From Siphonodentalium dalli (lineage: Eukaryota; Mollusca; Scaphopoda; Gadilida; Siphonodentaliidae), in contig CP136063.1 in assembly GCA_032622095.1 (NCBI GenBank), forward strand, positions 275,645,426 to 275,709,425: a stretch of DNA of 64,000 nt, written 5' to 3'. Shown here in pieces: positions 21,709-32,195 of the stretch. Numbering within the stretch: the first letter of the stretch is position 1; every line of letters begins with the position of its first letter. The translations under genes were made by a program, and so were the position numbers. Under the pieces are notes generated by a model that was not told where the DNA came from, ran no database searches, and was given only the letters and a program-made list of their open reading frames with translations.

Positions 21709-22434
21709 TTGTCAAACAAAAGATTTTTACCACGATAGAGCCCAGCGAGATATTATTATTGAAAAGATAATCGATTATACATGTATTTATTGGTGATGAC
21801 ATAATTCAAGTTCACATATAGTAGGATATACAATATTTAAAGTGTTCATTTTTTTTTAATCCCAGTTGGCAGAATCAGACATTTCTTCGGATGAATACGC
21901 ACTATCCAGTAGGTATGAATATTCATCTGTTACTCAAAATACAGTAAGATGTATGTGTGTCTGAATCTTTACGCAAATAATTCGGTTAAGCCGTCTTAAC
22001 CAAATTATTTAGTTGATGTGTCAGACATTTAATAGTCGGCCGAGATTATTTTCAGTAAGATGTATGCCTGTCTGAACCTTTAAGCACATAATTCGGTTAA
22101 GCCGTCTTAAGCTGAGATTATTCGGTTGCAGACATTTAATAGTCGGCCGAGATTACACGATGACTTGTTAGTCAACAATATACACATGACGCTCTGACGA
22201 CCTGCTCTATGAATTGGTTAAGCCATCTTAAGCTGAGATTATTTAGTTGCTGCGATAGTCGGCCGAGATTACAAAAAAAACAACTTCACACTTATACACG
22301 ATGAACCAATTTGTTAGTCAAAAATATACACACACTCACATGACGCTCAAATATGACGACCTGCTCTATCGAAAATATACTTACGCCCATTTTTATCAAC
22401 GATTCTCAAATATATAGTACTATAGTACTAACAT

Positions 22435-23312
22435 ACTCAAAATACACTTATGCCCAATTTTACGATTGAACCTAACAAGACGCACGTACTACTTATATCA
22501 TATGTTTTGTCTCGAAACTTGTCATATATTAGTAGTTTTACATCAGCTATCATACCCGTTGTGTACTATCTTTCAAAACCGAATGAGAACATGTGGACGA
22601 GGTGGGGGGGGGGTCAAAACTTTAAACTCTATTTCCCATATGGAGATAGAACACTTTAGTTCTGGCATGCTATAATTGGGTGTGATGTTCATTCGACCCG
22701 CATGTCGCGACGGTACCAAAACTGAATTGCCTGTAATTGTTATATGTAATTGCTATATAATTGCTCCTTTACTGGGTGGAATCGGTGATTTAAAACTCAA
22801 AGGGGAATCGTGAGGCAGCTTCAAAGGTAAAATGCGTGCTTACAAAAGACACTATGATGCTACCCTCAAGCATTCGAATCGTTTGCGTACAGCCTCGCTT
22901 TCACCCATCGTTGCCTCAATGCATAATAATTATTTCAGCATATTGGGCGGGGTTTGTGTGAATAATTATTAGAGAGGTGCAAAGTGTGAACAATTATTGG
23001 ATTTGCAGGAAGCTATTGATTGGTCGAGCAACGCACTCTTCGATGCGCAAGTAAGTTGGTGGGATTCCCCTCGTTTGAAATAATTTCCTGCATGAGTGTC
23101 TCAAAACCCTATGTTGAAAGTAATGAAAATTAGGTCTATATAGTTCTAATAAGACCGATTAAATATACGTCCATATATATAAAACATGTATGTCGAAGGT
23201 GTTGGTGATAGCTCTTCCCATTCACTCCGATGTGAGTGACATCCTCCGGTGGTGATACCACTATTACGGAGGTACTGAGAATGACATGACCAGATTATAG
23301 TTGAACTCGCCG
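22435..23312. other. Non-coding, no feature recognised
   Basis: Just past the large repeat a decayed echo of its outer end is visible (actcaaaatacacttatgccc at 22434-22455). A poly-G run lies near 22605. Part of this region should be the 3' untranslated region of the glycosyltransferase gene. Confidence 0.5.
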
Positions 23313-23492
23313 TCACGTTGGTGCTGCAGGTATATTTGGTTCTTTCACAGCTTCGAAAAGTTCATTGAGTGAGTTCGTGTCTGGAACCCTTCCATATATG
23401 CTCGTCCGGTACAACAGAAAGTGGAGCACCCTTATCAGTGCTGGATCCATATAATGGAAGCTAACAACCAATTGGCTACAGCACTCGTTACC
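23313..23492 (-). CDS. C1GALT1-like: C1GALT1-like galactosyltransferase, last exon
   Basis: This exon encodes the final 59 residues. It starts after the acceptor tatatttcag (CAG at 23493-23495) with GNECCSQLVVSFHYMDP, the conserved C-terminal block of core-1 beta-1,3-galactosyltransferases (CCS...VSFHY), followed by a leucine-rich segment and a short, divergent tail ending PAAPT with a TGA stop. The CC pair is typical of the family. Phase 0 at the acceptor agrees with the donor of the exon at 25824-26518; spliced together the spacing between PP and CC is the usual nine residues. The frame continues upstream into a hairpin repeat, but that part is intronic. Confidence 0.85.
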   Translation of the reverse strand, partial: GNECCSQLVVSFHYMDPALIRVLHFLLYRTSIYGRVPDTNSLNELFEAVKEPNIPAAPT

Positions 23493-23538
23493 CTGAAATA
23501 TACATACGTCTTCGATTAACCCTTTACCCAACAGAACG

Positions 23539-23760
23539 GCCCTGTGCCAATGCATTCTCTTATATATGCGAGTCGACCATAGGTCGCCTCGCATATATAA
23601 GAGAATGCATTGCCTTAACACATATTAAAAATGATAAAATTGTCAAAAAAAGGTAAAAAGTGTTAAAAAAAGATTTTTTTTAGGCCAATGCATTCTCTTA
23701 TATATGCGAGGCGACCTATGGTCGACTCGCATATATAAGAGAATGCATTGGCACAGGGCA
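23539..23760. mobile_element. Double-hairpin foldback element in the intron
   Basis: Two hairpins (23547-23614 and 23685-23751) each fold ccaatgcattctcttatata onto its complement with a tiny ata/tat loop. The two hairpins are themselves in inverted orientation, and the ends gccctgtgccaatgc / gcattggcacagggc form outer inverted ends. The same double structure is found at 55371-55820. It lies about 45 bp from the splice acceptor of the glycosyltransferase. Confidence 0.85.
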
Positions 23761-24169
23761 TAACTGTAACCATCACAATGTGGTCAATGAATCGGTTGCA
23801 ATGATATCCATATTTGTATGGTGTTATTGAGACAGACCGAAGATATTTTAGGCTGTTGAAGCTTTATTTGGGCGTTTTTGGCCGTTTTGTTGTGTAAAGG
23901 ATTAAATGGTATTTTCAATATATATGGAATATGTCTTTCCAGAACCTCCTTTATTGTGGAGCTTTATATTGATAAAATATCATTGAACTTCTAACGTCGC
24001 CTATCAAGCATAACGGACCATAATTATCTTTGCCCGATGTGGGAAACTACTATCCAGTTGAGTCAGCCAGCTATGTTCTATTTACAAACGAAGTCCATGC
24101 AACATAACACGTCGATTTAGTTAGTTGACATTGTGAGCGAGAAGCGAAACGTGCTACCATAAAGACAGC

Positions 24170-25510
24170 ATCACATAAGGCCATACTCGTACGTAACTAT
24201 ATCTCTCGGCGAAAGGGATATGCGCTGCAAAGATGCAAAAAAGCAATGTATACACTCATTAGTAGAGTAAGGAAATATAAAATGACAACTGACTGCGTAA
24301 TTGACATATATGAAAAAGCCATAGTGCCTATAATGACCTACGGATCCGAGATTTGGGGATGCGAAAATATTTCATCTTTCGAGAAACTTGAACTATGGTT
24401 CCTAAAATTCTTACTCGGCCTTAATAAGACCACGCCCACCCCCTTTCTGTACGGCGAGTTGGGAATATACCCAATATCGATGAAAATAAAACTTAGAACT
24501 CTGACGTTTTGGGGTAGGCTAGTGACGATGGGACCTGAGAGAATCCCTTTAAGATTATATACCTGTATGTAACTATGTATCACTCCCACTCAGTAAACAG
24601 CCAAGCAAATGCATGGTTAAAAAACATACACACCATACTAGATCATTTGGGACTATCGTTCTACTGGCTCAACCAAAGTATACCCTCTCGTGATATTTTT
24701 AACGCGGCGGTGAAACGCAGGCTCTCTGACGTATACACACAGGAATGGACAGCAAGCATAGCTAATTCAAATAAGATGGCCTTTTACAGAATAATTAAGC
24801 ACAGAAAACTATCTTTCACACACCAACCATAATGTCGTTTCACGCCTGATGAAATTCCGTACTAGGAATCACCGACTTCCTATCGAGACAGGCTCATGGG
24901 TTGGACAAGTTCACGAAGATAGAAAGTGTAAATTATGTAACAATGGCCTTGGAGACGAATATCACATTATTTTGAAGTGCACCAAACTTACTGATCTCAG
25001 GAAGAAATACATTAAACCATATTATTACACCCGACCCAATGCATTGAAACTGAACAGCCTGTTCAAAACAAGCAATAGGAAAACCCTTACGAACCTATCG
25101 ATATTCATCCGCGAAGCCCTCTTTCAGATAGGCGCCCCTGAGGCATTAAACTAGAAGTCCCCACCCCATATAGACACAACACCTTGTATAAAAGCGACCG
25201 AAAAATCGCCCACGCAGGAAATACCCATACATAATAGAATGACCTAATTTATACTATATATGATTAACAATGTGTATGATTATTATCCAAAGCCCCATCA
25301 CGCGTCCCAACCCCATCATACCCGATAACCCAAAAAAACTAATAAGACAATTATAATGAGAGAGATATACTCCGAACATGTCACATTCATTTATGTTGTT
25401 ATCTTCGCGTATGTGCATAATTTATATGTTTAATTCCTTTTGTTCATGGTCATATATCTTGTCGATGAAAAGAGTAATACAAAAAAATCTATCTAAAAAA
25501 TCTATCTAGC
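24170..25510 (+). mobile_element. LINE 3' part, 5'-truncated non-LTR retrotransposon
   Basis: Three consecutive frames give the post-RT part of a non-LTR retrotransposon: 24246-24572 with IVPIMTYGSEIWG and LKFLLGLNKTTPTPFLYGEL; 24575-24832; and 24849-25154 with FRTRNHRLPIE, the zinc knuckle CKLCNNGLGDEYHIILKC and a basic end. At least two frameshifts (near 24570 and 24835) separate them. The 3' end carries a long AT-rich untranslated region and a terminal repeat aaaaaatctatct (25486-25510), the sort of 3' tandem word non-LTR elements end with. The RT catalytic core is absent. Orientation is opposite to the host gene whose intron it occupies. The clade is not assigned. Confidence 0.85.
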
Positions 25511-25585
25511 GAAGTTGGAACTTTTCAATCTAAACTTCTGCATTGAGTAAGATACACCTGTCCAGTCAACAGGAGGTTTAATCTA

Positions 25586-25627
25586 AGGTCGACTCTCATA
25601 TATAAGAGAATGCATTGGGACAGGGTA
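25586..25627. repeat. Half of a hairpin repeat
   Basis: ggtcgactctcatatataag followed by agaatgcattgggacagggt is one arm of the hairpin family, with the partner arm lost. Confidence 0.75.
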
Positions 25628-25823
25628 TTTAATGTTGCGCCTGCGCAGCTCCCGTCATGAAAGGGTTAACATGTGTTAATTTATAGAGAACTTCTATTAG
25701 TATAGTACGATTAGGTTTGATTAGTATAGTATAGGATTAGGTTTTCGTTTATTTATCGATCCATTTTGAGGCCAGAAGATACTTTAATTAAAGTTCTAAT
25801 ACATATATATGTGTGATACCTAC

Positions 25824-26518
25824 CAGTTTAGGAGGGTAGAGATCCCATTTGAATAAATAGTCCGGCAAAGTACCAACAATAAAGCGAGAGGCGGCATTGG
25901 GGTTAAACAGCTGTCTTCCAAATTTGTCCACTGAACGAAAAACAGATGCTCCAGATTTAGCTAAACAATGTGATATTTCGATGTCTTCAGCTCCGCCATC
26001 TTCTCGGCATAGTCCTTCTGTTGAAAAACCTATGTCCACCAGCTTACGCAACGCTTCTCTGTTCATCGCATAACCAGCACCCCCACTGAGGTATCCAGTT
26101 CCATTAAACGTGTATCTCTTGAAATATCTACCAATCATCGCTGGCTGTCCAGCATCTATTTTTGAAAGAACAAATTTCAAATTTTGGACGATGTAATACG
26201 TATCATCGTCGCACTTCAAGAACCAATCGTAGTCAGTAAGTAAATGCGCATGCGCAAACAAGAACATCTTTCTGGACTTAGCAGTTAAATGTTCCCGCCC
26301 ATCCGCGACATTAACGGACATGATGTCCGATGCAATTAGTTTTGTTTCTTTGTCAGTCGCGCCTCCTGCGAGAACGTATATTATTTTATCACACTTTGCT
26401 CCCCATGTTCCATTAATGGCCTTGACCTTGTTTTTCATGCTTTTATATTCAGTCGTCACGAAACACAGTAGTCTGACTTTTTTAGCAATGTCATTTGCTA
26501 TGGAAGTGTTCACCAGGA
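25824..26518 (-). CDS. C1GALT1-like: C1GALT1-like galactosyltransferase, catalytic exon
   Basis: The exon encodes about 231 residues of a GT31 glycosyltransferase, most like glycoprotein-N-acetylgalactosamine 3-beta-galactosyltransferase (T-synthase), which adds Gal to GalNAc-Ser/Thr in the Golgi to form core-1 O-glycans using UDP-Gal. Visible features in order: VRLLCFVTTEYKSMKNKVK and WGAKCDKIIYV (donor-domain start); DYDWFLKCDDDTYYIVQNL with the DDD metal/nucleotide motif; GRYFKRY; GYLSGGAGYAMNREAL; EDIEISHCL; and FNPNAASRFIVG...WDLYPPKL. The exon is bounded by an acceptor (tttctttcag, CAG at 26519-26521) and a donor (CTG|gtaggt at 25824/25823). The Met just upstream is intronic. The N-terminal exon with the signal anchor was not found and should lie further right. 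The downstream intron is 2.3 kb and filled with repeats. Confidence 0.9.
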
Positions 26519-26588
26519 CTGAAAGAAACAAACGTATTATTAACCCATATAACGGTTTCTTACGCTATAGATAGGGCAAGCTCCATGC

Positions 26589-26642
26589 AGAGTTCAGTCC
26601 CCTACGCAGGACTTACATCGTGTAGCGAGGGGACTGAACTCT
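26589..26642. repeat. Hairpin with perfect 15-bp stem
   Basis: agagttcagtcccct and aggggactgaactct flank a 24-base loop; the pairing continues imperfectly outward (gcaagct / agcttg). It lies about 70 bp from the catalytic-exon acceptor. Confidence 0.8.
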
Positions 26643-26764
26643 GTTTTGCAGCTTGTAGTTAGGGTTCAGAAATATGAGGGAATCTGATGAAGGCGACCAA
26701 GTATAATCTAACTGCGATGACATTTTCATGGGCGAAGATGTTTTTCATTTATTTACTCGAGTTG

Positions 26765-27480
26765 TGGAACGGGACACCGACCCAGAGACAACCCGACGAC
26801 AAGACCCGAGACAACCCGACCCAGGGACAACCCGACGGTATAGACATGAGACAACACGCCCCAGGGACAACCCGACCCAAATAAAGAATAAAATATAACT
26901 TTCTCCGCTCTAGTTTAAATGGGTACTGGAAACTAAATCCGGGTATTTATGGGACCATCTCCTTTATTACTCAACATAATATATGCAACAAATTAATGAA
27001 TTTGAGCCAAGAATTGTGTGCTCTATGAACGATGCAAACAGATGGTTATTATAAGGAAAATGAATTTATGACTGGAGTAATAAATTCATTTTCATTATAA
27101 TTACAATGTTGTTAACATTCCACTCCCCCTTTAATAAGAATAAAATGTATGGGGAAACACGAGGATAGATACTTGTAGTTGTGATACATATACGTCTTTA
27201 AAGAAATCAAGAACTTTATTCGTGTTTTAAAATATAAATTTATATTTTGAAGAAAATATGAAGAATAAATTGTGACAGAAAGATTTAATTAAAAAAATGG
27301 GAAACCGACCAGCAAAATCTTGACAACCCGACCCAAAATACGCCCAGGTCAAGTAGTCCCTCGATCAGGTTAATTGTCCCTCGACCAGGTTGTCTCTGGG
27401 TCGGGTTGTCCCTCGATCACGTTGTCCCTCGATCAGGTTGCCACTGGGTCGGGTTGTCCCTGTGTCGGGTTGTCCCGCTT
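26765..27480. repeat. Inverted clusters of gggacaacccgaccca
   Basis: A cluster of gggacaacccgacccag-like words at 26770-26880 is matched by the complement (gtcgggttgtccctg) at 27320-27480, with AT-rich sequence between. Frames over the clusters (Arg/Gln/Pro/Asp-rich) are by-products. Confidence 0.75.
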
Positions 27481-27588
27481 CCCTTGAGTTCTGATCATAT
27501 CCTAGAACAGCGCAGAGTTCGATCTTTTCAGCATTGACAACAATGAACAATTTTCAAAGATTACATCTTCCATAAACAAAGGTACATC

Positions 27589-28077
27589 TTTAAAGGCCCA
27601 CTAAATCTTCGAGTCACCGATTTTTTTTATAGTGACTTGATATACGGTTTTAATAACATTCTATGCCATAAAATATGATTATACTATAATTCATCACCAT
27701 TTGAAACGTATGTCTCAGAAGATGCCCATGGAGAAATAGAAAACAGCTTACATCATAGAAAGATTCCCCCCGTTTTGGCTCTCAGAATGCTACATAATTC
27801 AAACTAAAGATGTATTTTCAATGGAAGGGGAATAACTCTAGTATTCAAAATATAAGGTATTCCCCTCAATTAAACATAATACACATTTTACAACAGTCTA
27901 GATCAAACTTAGGCTAAAAAACACGTCGGTTACTCAACAAAAACAACATGTTCACACTTTATTACATCGGATAAGTTGATAATACAATGTGTTGAACCTT
28001 CTCTCCAAATGGTATATAATATGGCATATATGTTATGTATGTGATCTGGGGGTTCGAAAATTAAGTGGGCCTTTAAA
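27589..28077. mobile_element. 489-bp MITE with tttaaaggcccact ends
   Basis: The element starts tttaaaggcccact and ends with the exact complement agtgggcctttaaa. It has no coding capacity. A related, less complete copy is at 42866-43180 (sharing actcaacaaaaacaacatgt and ggataagttgataatacaat). The target duplication is unclear. Confidence 0.85.
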
Positions 28078-28320
28078 CTTGTGTATTTATTAAAATTCCG
28101 ATACATAACCCTGTCTGTACTGAATTGATTCTCCCACTTAGTTATAAAAGTATATATACATTGGAAGGGTATACTGTTCGGGATGTTCATGATACATCAG
28201 CAGACGACATACATATGAGAAGATAAGACAGAATACAAGTGCAGAAGGAATCGTACTGATGGGTGGGAGATGCTGAGATACTAAGTTCAACAGTGGTCGT
28301 TTGTTGAACTTATTATCTAA

Positions 28321-28430
28321 ACATTTCGTAAAGGAACTACTCGTCAATGGGTATCTGAACATTTCCAAAGGGAACTAGTCGTCAATGAGTATCTGAACAT
28401 TTCCAAAGGGAACTAGTCGTCAATGTGTAA
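28321..28430. repeat. 38-bp tandem repeat, three copies
   Basis: Copies of acatttccaaagggaactag plus tcgtcaatgagtatctga begin at 28321, 28359 and 28397. Confidence 0.9.
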
Positions 28431-28773
28431 TTAGTATAGAATGGGCTAACTAGCCTAGGCATGGTTTGGTGTTTTCTGAACCGGTCATACATTTGGCACA
28501 TTTCTTCCAAAACTCTTCCTCCTTTACAGGAGAAACACAATTTTCCAAACAAAATGAGTTAATTTCAACTATTTAATCAATCTGTGTACTGTTATGCTGT
28601 ATGAGTATCGCCATTTAACAGTAAGTATAGCTGACAGAAGATGTCTAGTTTACTATGAATGCAGTTCAGTAGCATCTAGTGTCGGGATGGTAACCGGACT
28701 GGAGCACCCAGGGTGGTCCGGATCATTCCTCTGCGGTAAGGTCCTCGTGCCCTGACAGGTCCAAAAACGTCTG

Positions 28774-29957
28774 GTCCACCCCACAGGTCCCCAGAACAAA
28801 TATTTACCCCACCCCAATAGTACTTAATCCTATAGAAAGGTATCATAAATGCCTCATATATAGTTAGAAAGATATGTTATTACTCTTCAATTTGATGTAT
28901 CCCCCGTAAAAATTGGTTAAGAAAAACTCTGGTTATGAGCACAGGTCTGACGCAAACCAGCTGTAAAATTTAACTCGTTCGAGATGGTGTCCGCTAAACT
29001 GGGTCAAAAAGTGCGATTTTTACACCGACTTGCGCTTCAAAAACACAATTAACGGTTAGTAGAATATATATAGTATACATCATTAGAATGGAATTGTTTA
29101 CTGACCCACCCAAACCAATCACGCTACATCACGGCATCGTATCTCTCTCATTTATTGAAAAATCCAGTTTCATAAACCCGGAAGCAAAGTGAAATTTTCC
29201 AAATGCAGCCATGTTGTGCGAGTCTGCTATGAGCACTATTTATAGTTCTTTATGCAACAAAATATATACCCAAGAAGTAGTTTATATACGCTCTAAATAT
29301 TTATGGAGTTATATTCCTGTCCATATATATGTATGTTTTCAAATCGGAATTCGTGTTAATTCAGTCTTTGTGTATTTATTCAATTTTATAACTATATATT
29401 ATGTTGCATGGGAACTATAAATAGTACTTATAGCAGACTCGCACAACATGGCTGCATTTGGAAAATTCAATTTCCTTCCTGGTTTATGAAACTGAATTTT
29501 TCAATAAATACGAGAGATACGATGCCGTGATGTGGCATGATTGGTTTGGGTGGGTCAGTAAACAATTCCGCTTCTATTGATGTATAATATATATCCTACT
29601 TACCGTTGAGCGTGTTTTTTGAAGCGAAAGTCAGTGTAAAAACCGGACTTTTTGACCCAGTTTAGCGGACACCATCTCGAACGAGTGAAATTTTACAGCT
29701 GGTTTGCGTCAGACCTGTGCTCATAACCAGAGTTTTTCTTAACCAATTTTTACATCAAATTGAAGAGTAATAACATATCTTTCTAACTATATATGAGGCA
29801 TTTATGTTACAAAACTTATTTTTGTGTATTTTAACCTGATTGTGGACTTGGTAAAAATAATAAAAAATTAGGCCGGGCCAAGTTGGATACCTTTCTATAG
29901 GATTAAGTACTATTGAGGGTGGGGTCAATTTTTGTTCTGGGGACCTGTGGTCCACCC
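28774..29957. repeat. 1.2-kb palindrome, arms about 500 bp
   Basis: The left arm (28774-29270) and right arm (29390-29957) are reverse complements: gtccaccccacaggtcccca at the left outer end, tggggacctgtggtccacc at the right. The inner ends meet at atagttctttatgcaac / gttgcatgggaactat with a loop near 120 bp. The right arm has about 80 bp extra (29807-29888). Both arms contain ggttatgagcaca(g), also found inside the 7.3-kb inverted repeat. No coding. Confidence 0.9.
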
Positions 29958-30373
29958 TTCTATATGAATGAATTGCTTGGCTAGCAAATAGTGCAACATA
30001 ACACTTCAAAATCAAGTCCATGGCGTTGATAATATTATCACAATGTTTCGTTTCCGATTTCATCCGACCAGGCTAGCGAGGGACATAACTCTGCCTAACA
30101 GTTGGCTGTCATCGTAGTTTGAAGTTGGTCTTGGAGATTGGTGATGTCCGCGAATGACGTTGATTGTAAACAATTTTCACTTTATGTTCCTGTACTGTTA
30201 TGGTTGTAAGTTGTAAATATGGCGTGGGAAATTTGGAGTAATTTGATGTCAAATCGGATGGCGCATTGGTAAACGGGGTTGATCCCAATTCCAAATAAAT
30301 TTAGTAATATAGGTGAATTTGGTCTTTTAGTATAGAACTTATAGATCATTCACAAATTTTTACTCTGAATACT
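29958..30373. other. Non-coding, no feature recognised
   Basis: No coding or repeat structure is supported. Confidence 0.5.
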
Positions 30374-30467
30374 GGTGGAATATGATCTCTACGGGCAATC
30401 TGACATGATCTATAATATTACTTATATATCATGTCAGACTACGCCCGTATAGAGATCATATTCCACC
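30374..30467. repeat. Hairpin, stem about 40 bp
   Basis: ggtggaatatgatctctacg at 30374 pairs with the complement ending 30467; the inner part continues through tctgacatgat / atcatgtcaga with a short AT loop. A few mismatches. Confidence 0.85.
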
Positions 30468-31343
30468 CGTTCAAAACATGGGATTTTTTTGATGTTCTGA
30501 CCCCTTCTGACCCCTTCTGACGGGGAACTTTATAACATTAAACAAACAAGGCAGGGAATATAGTTCTTTATTCAACACCCATTGACGTGAGTCACATGTA
30601 TTCAACGGAATCCCAGCCATTGAATACGTATTAGTGTATAGTGGAATATATATAATCTATTTCATACTGCAGGTAAACTCCATGCTTGTAAGCGATGCAA
30701 ATCATGATCAAAATCTACTCAACAAAGTCGCATAAACAATTCATGCGATCTCGAGCTGGGACCTTCACCTAATGTACAAGACATTACTAATGCACATGTA
30801 TTATCCAACAAAGCTTTTACCTGCACTGTTTTTTTTTTCATTCAGGTTGATCCAAACGTTCCCATGCATGTTTTGAACCGATGAATTATGATCTCTCGGG
30901 GGGGGGGGGGGCGTAGAGATTCGTGGCATCATCGATATAGAACTGTGCCTTCAAGCAACTTACTTGGTTTACGTGCGGGGTCGAGACGTGTCGATCTATT
31001 CGGTAAGGCTTCCCTGTGTTCAGTAGAATTATTTTCTGTCTGGATGATATTTTGTGTATAATTCGTTGTCGATTTGCTAATAGCTCTTGATGAACTAAAT
31101 AGTTGGTGTTGTAAGTATCCAGATATGGGTTTTCCTGGAAATATAGGCAGACGATAATGTTTGAAAAGTGTGAAGACTCAGGGTATGTATAATTATAGGG
31201 TGCGTGCCCCCTCCCATACCCCAGGTAGTGCTTTCGTATGGCAATTCTGGGAATGCTTGTCAGAAAACAAACATATAATACAATATTTGTTTTCGCTGTA
31301 AATATAATTTGGTTTATACAGATGATCTAAAACGAGTCCACAG
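30468..31343. other. Non-coding; short repeats and a poly-G run
   Basis: Contains a small direct repeat (ctgaccccttctgacccctt at 30499) and a poly-G run near 30897-30911. No coding is seen. Confidence 0.5.
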
Positions 31344-31449
31344 TTTATAGCGGAATTTACAAAACGAGTCCAGTAAATCAGGTCTGGACCGAGGCGAGGC
31401 GAGGCCCAGACCTAATTTACTGGACGAGTTTTGTAAATTCCGCTATAAA
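31344..31449. repeat. Hairpin, imperfect stem about 44 bp
   Basis: tttatagcggaatttacaaa pairs with tttgtaaattccgctataaa; the apex is a GC-rich gaggcgaggcgaggc tract. Confidence 0.85.
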
Positions 31450-32195
31450 TAGGGGACGAGTTGTAGAGTCTATTTATCACATGATCAAAAACCTCGACAA
31501 AACATACGTAAATCAACAAATGGGACGCGAAACTAACATCGGCTTCTATTAGGTATGCGATGACGTTTCATGTAATTATGCGTTGTTTGTCCGCGTAAAG
31601 AAATAGTCCCAGATAAATAAAGACTCGGCGTATTTAATGGCGTATATTTAATGACATAACTTTTCAAACTCTTCATTCATTATAGTTTGTTGGAAAATAT
31701 AGGAAGCCATAGTTTATTGAGACGTAGCGTGCGGAATGTAAACATACGACAAACAGGAAGTCAAATATCACCTGGCACTATTTCCTGTTATTAAATGAAC
31801 GTTTAATATCACAATTTATAGAATGGGTTTATTGAATTTAATACGGGTAGGATCATGTAATAAATATGCGTAATATATACTGTCGATGCAATCATCTACA
31901 TTTTGGACACAAATGCATGTTAGGATAGCTTTGATTCGCCAATTATCAAGGTAACATCGTTCTGTCCAGAAGAAGAACAGTAACTCTATTATGATGCGTG
32001 TATGTTGCCTTTTCTGACAAGGAATTGTATTACGTGGGGTTTGTAAGCACCATGCAGATGTTTGTTGTTGTGATCGGGTGTTTGACGCGAACTATTTGTC
32101 GAATAGTGGTTCCTGTAAGAGTTCGTTGGGCATGTTGTGGGAGACATGACCATTCTAGATTAATAATGTCAACTTGTGGTATAAAGCATAGCATA
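31450..32195. other. Non-coding, no feature recognised
   Basis: No supported coding; the frame 31998-32399 runs into the repeat that follows and has no family resemblance. Confidence 0.5.

Larger units (their letters stand above)
15177..22434. repeat. 7.3-kb imperfect inverted repeat
   Basis: The left arm (15177-17606, 2.4 kb) and right arm (19504-22434, 2.9 kb) are reverse complements over nearly their whole length, with a 1.9-kb loop. Both outer ends carry the palindrome agtactatagtact followed by atatatttgagaatcgttg. The arms differ by point changes, by tandem-repeat copy number, and by two insertions in the right arm (21246-21572 and the 59-bp 28S rRNA piece at 21650-21708). These differences argue against a simple assembly fold-over. 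Order in each arm from outside inward: cggccgagatt-type sub-repeats, a T-rich middle with an internal duplication, an 81-codon frame, and a gagcaagtgagcaaggg array. Origin (foldback transposon, viral remnant or palindromic duplication) is unresolved. Confidence 0.9.

Noticed and set aside
15177-22434. Herpesvirus-like integrated genome
   Set aside because: Large inverted repeats and a compact gene are suggestive, but no capsid, polymerase or terminase gene is visible; kept only as an open possibility.
23313-23621. Full 102-codon frame starting MLRQCILLYMRGD as a small gene
   Set aside because: Its first 40 or so codons read through a hairpin repeat and an intron end; only the part after the cag acceptor is coding.
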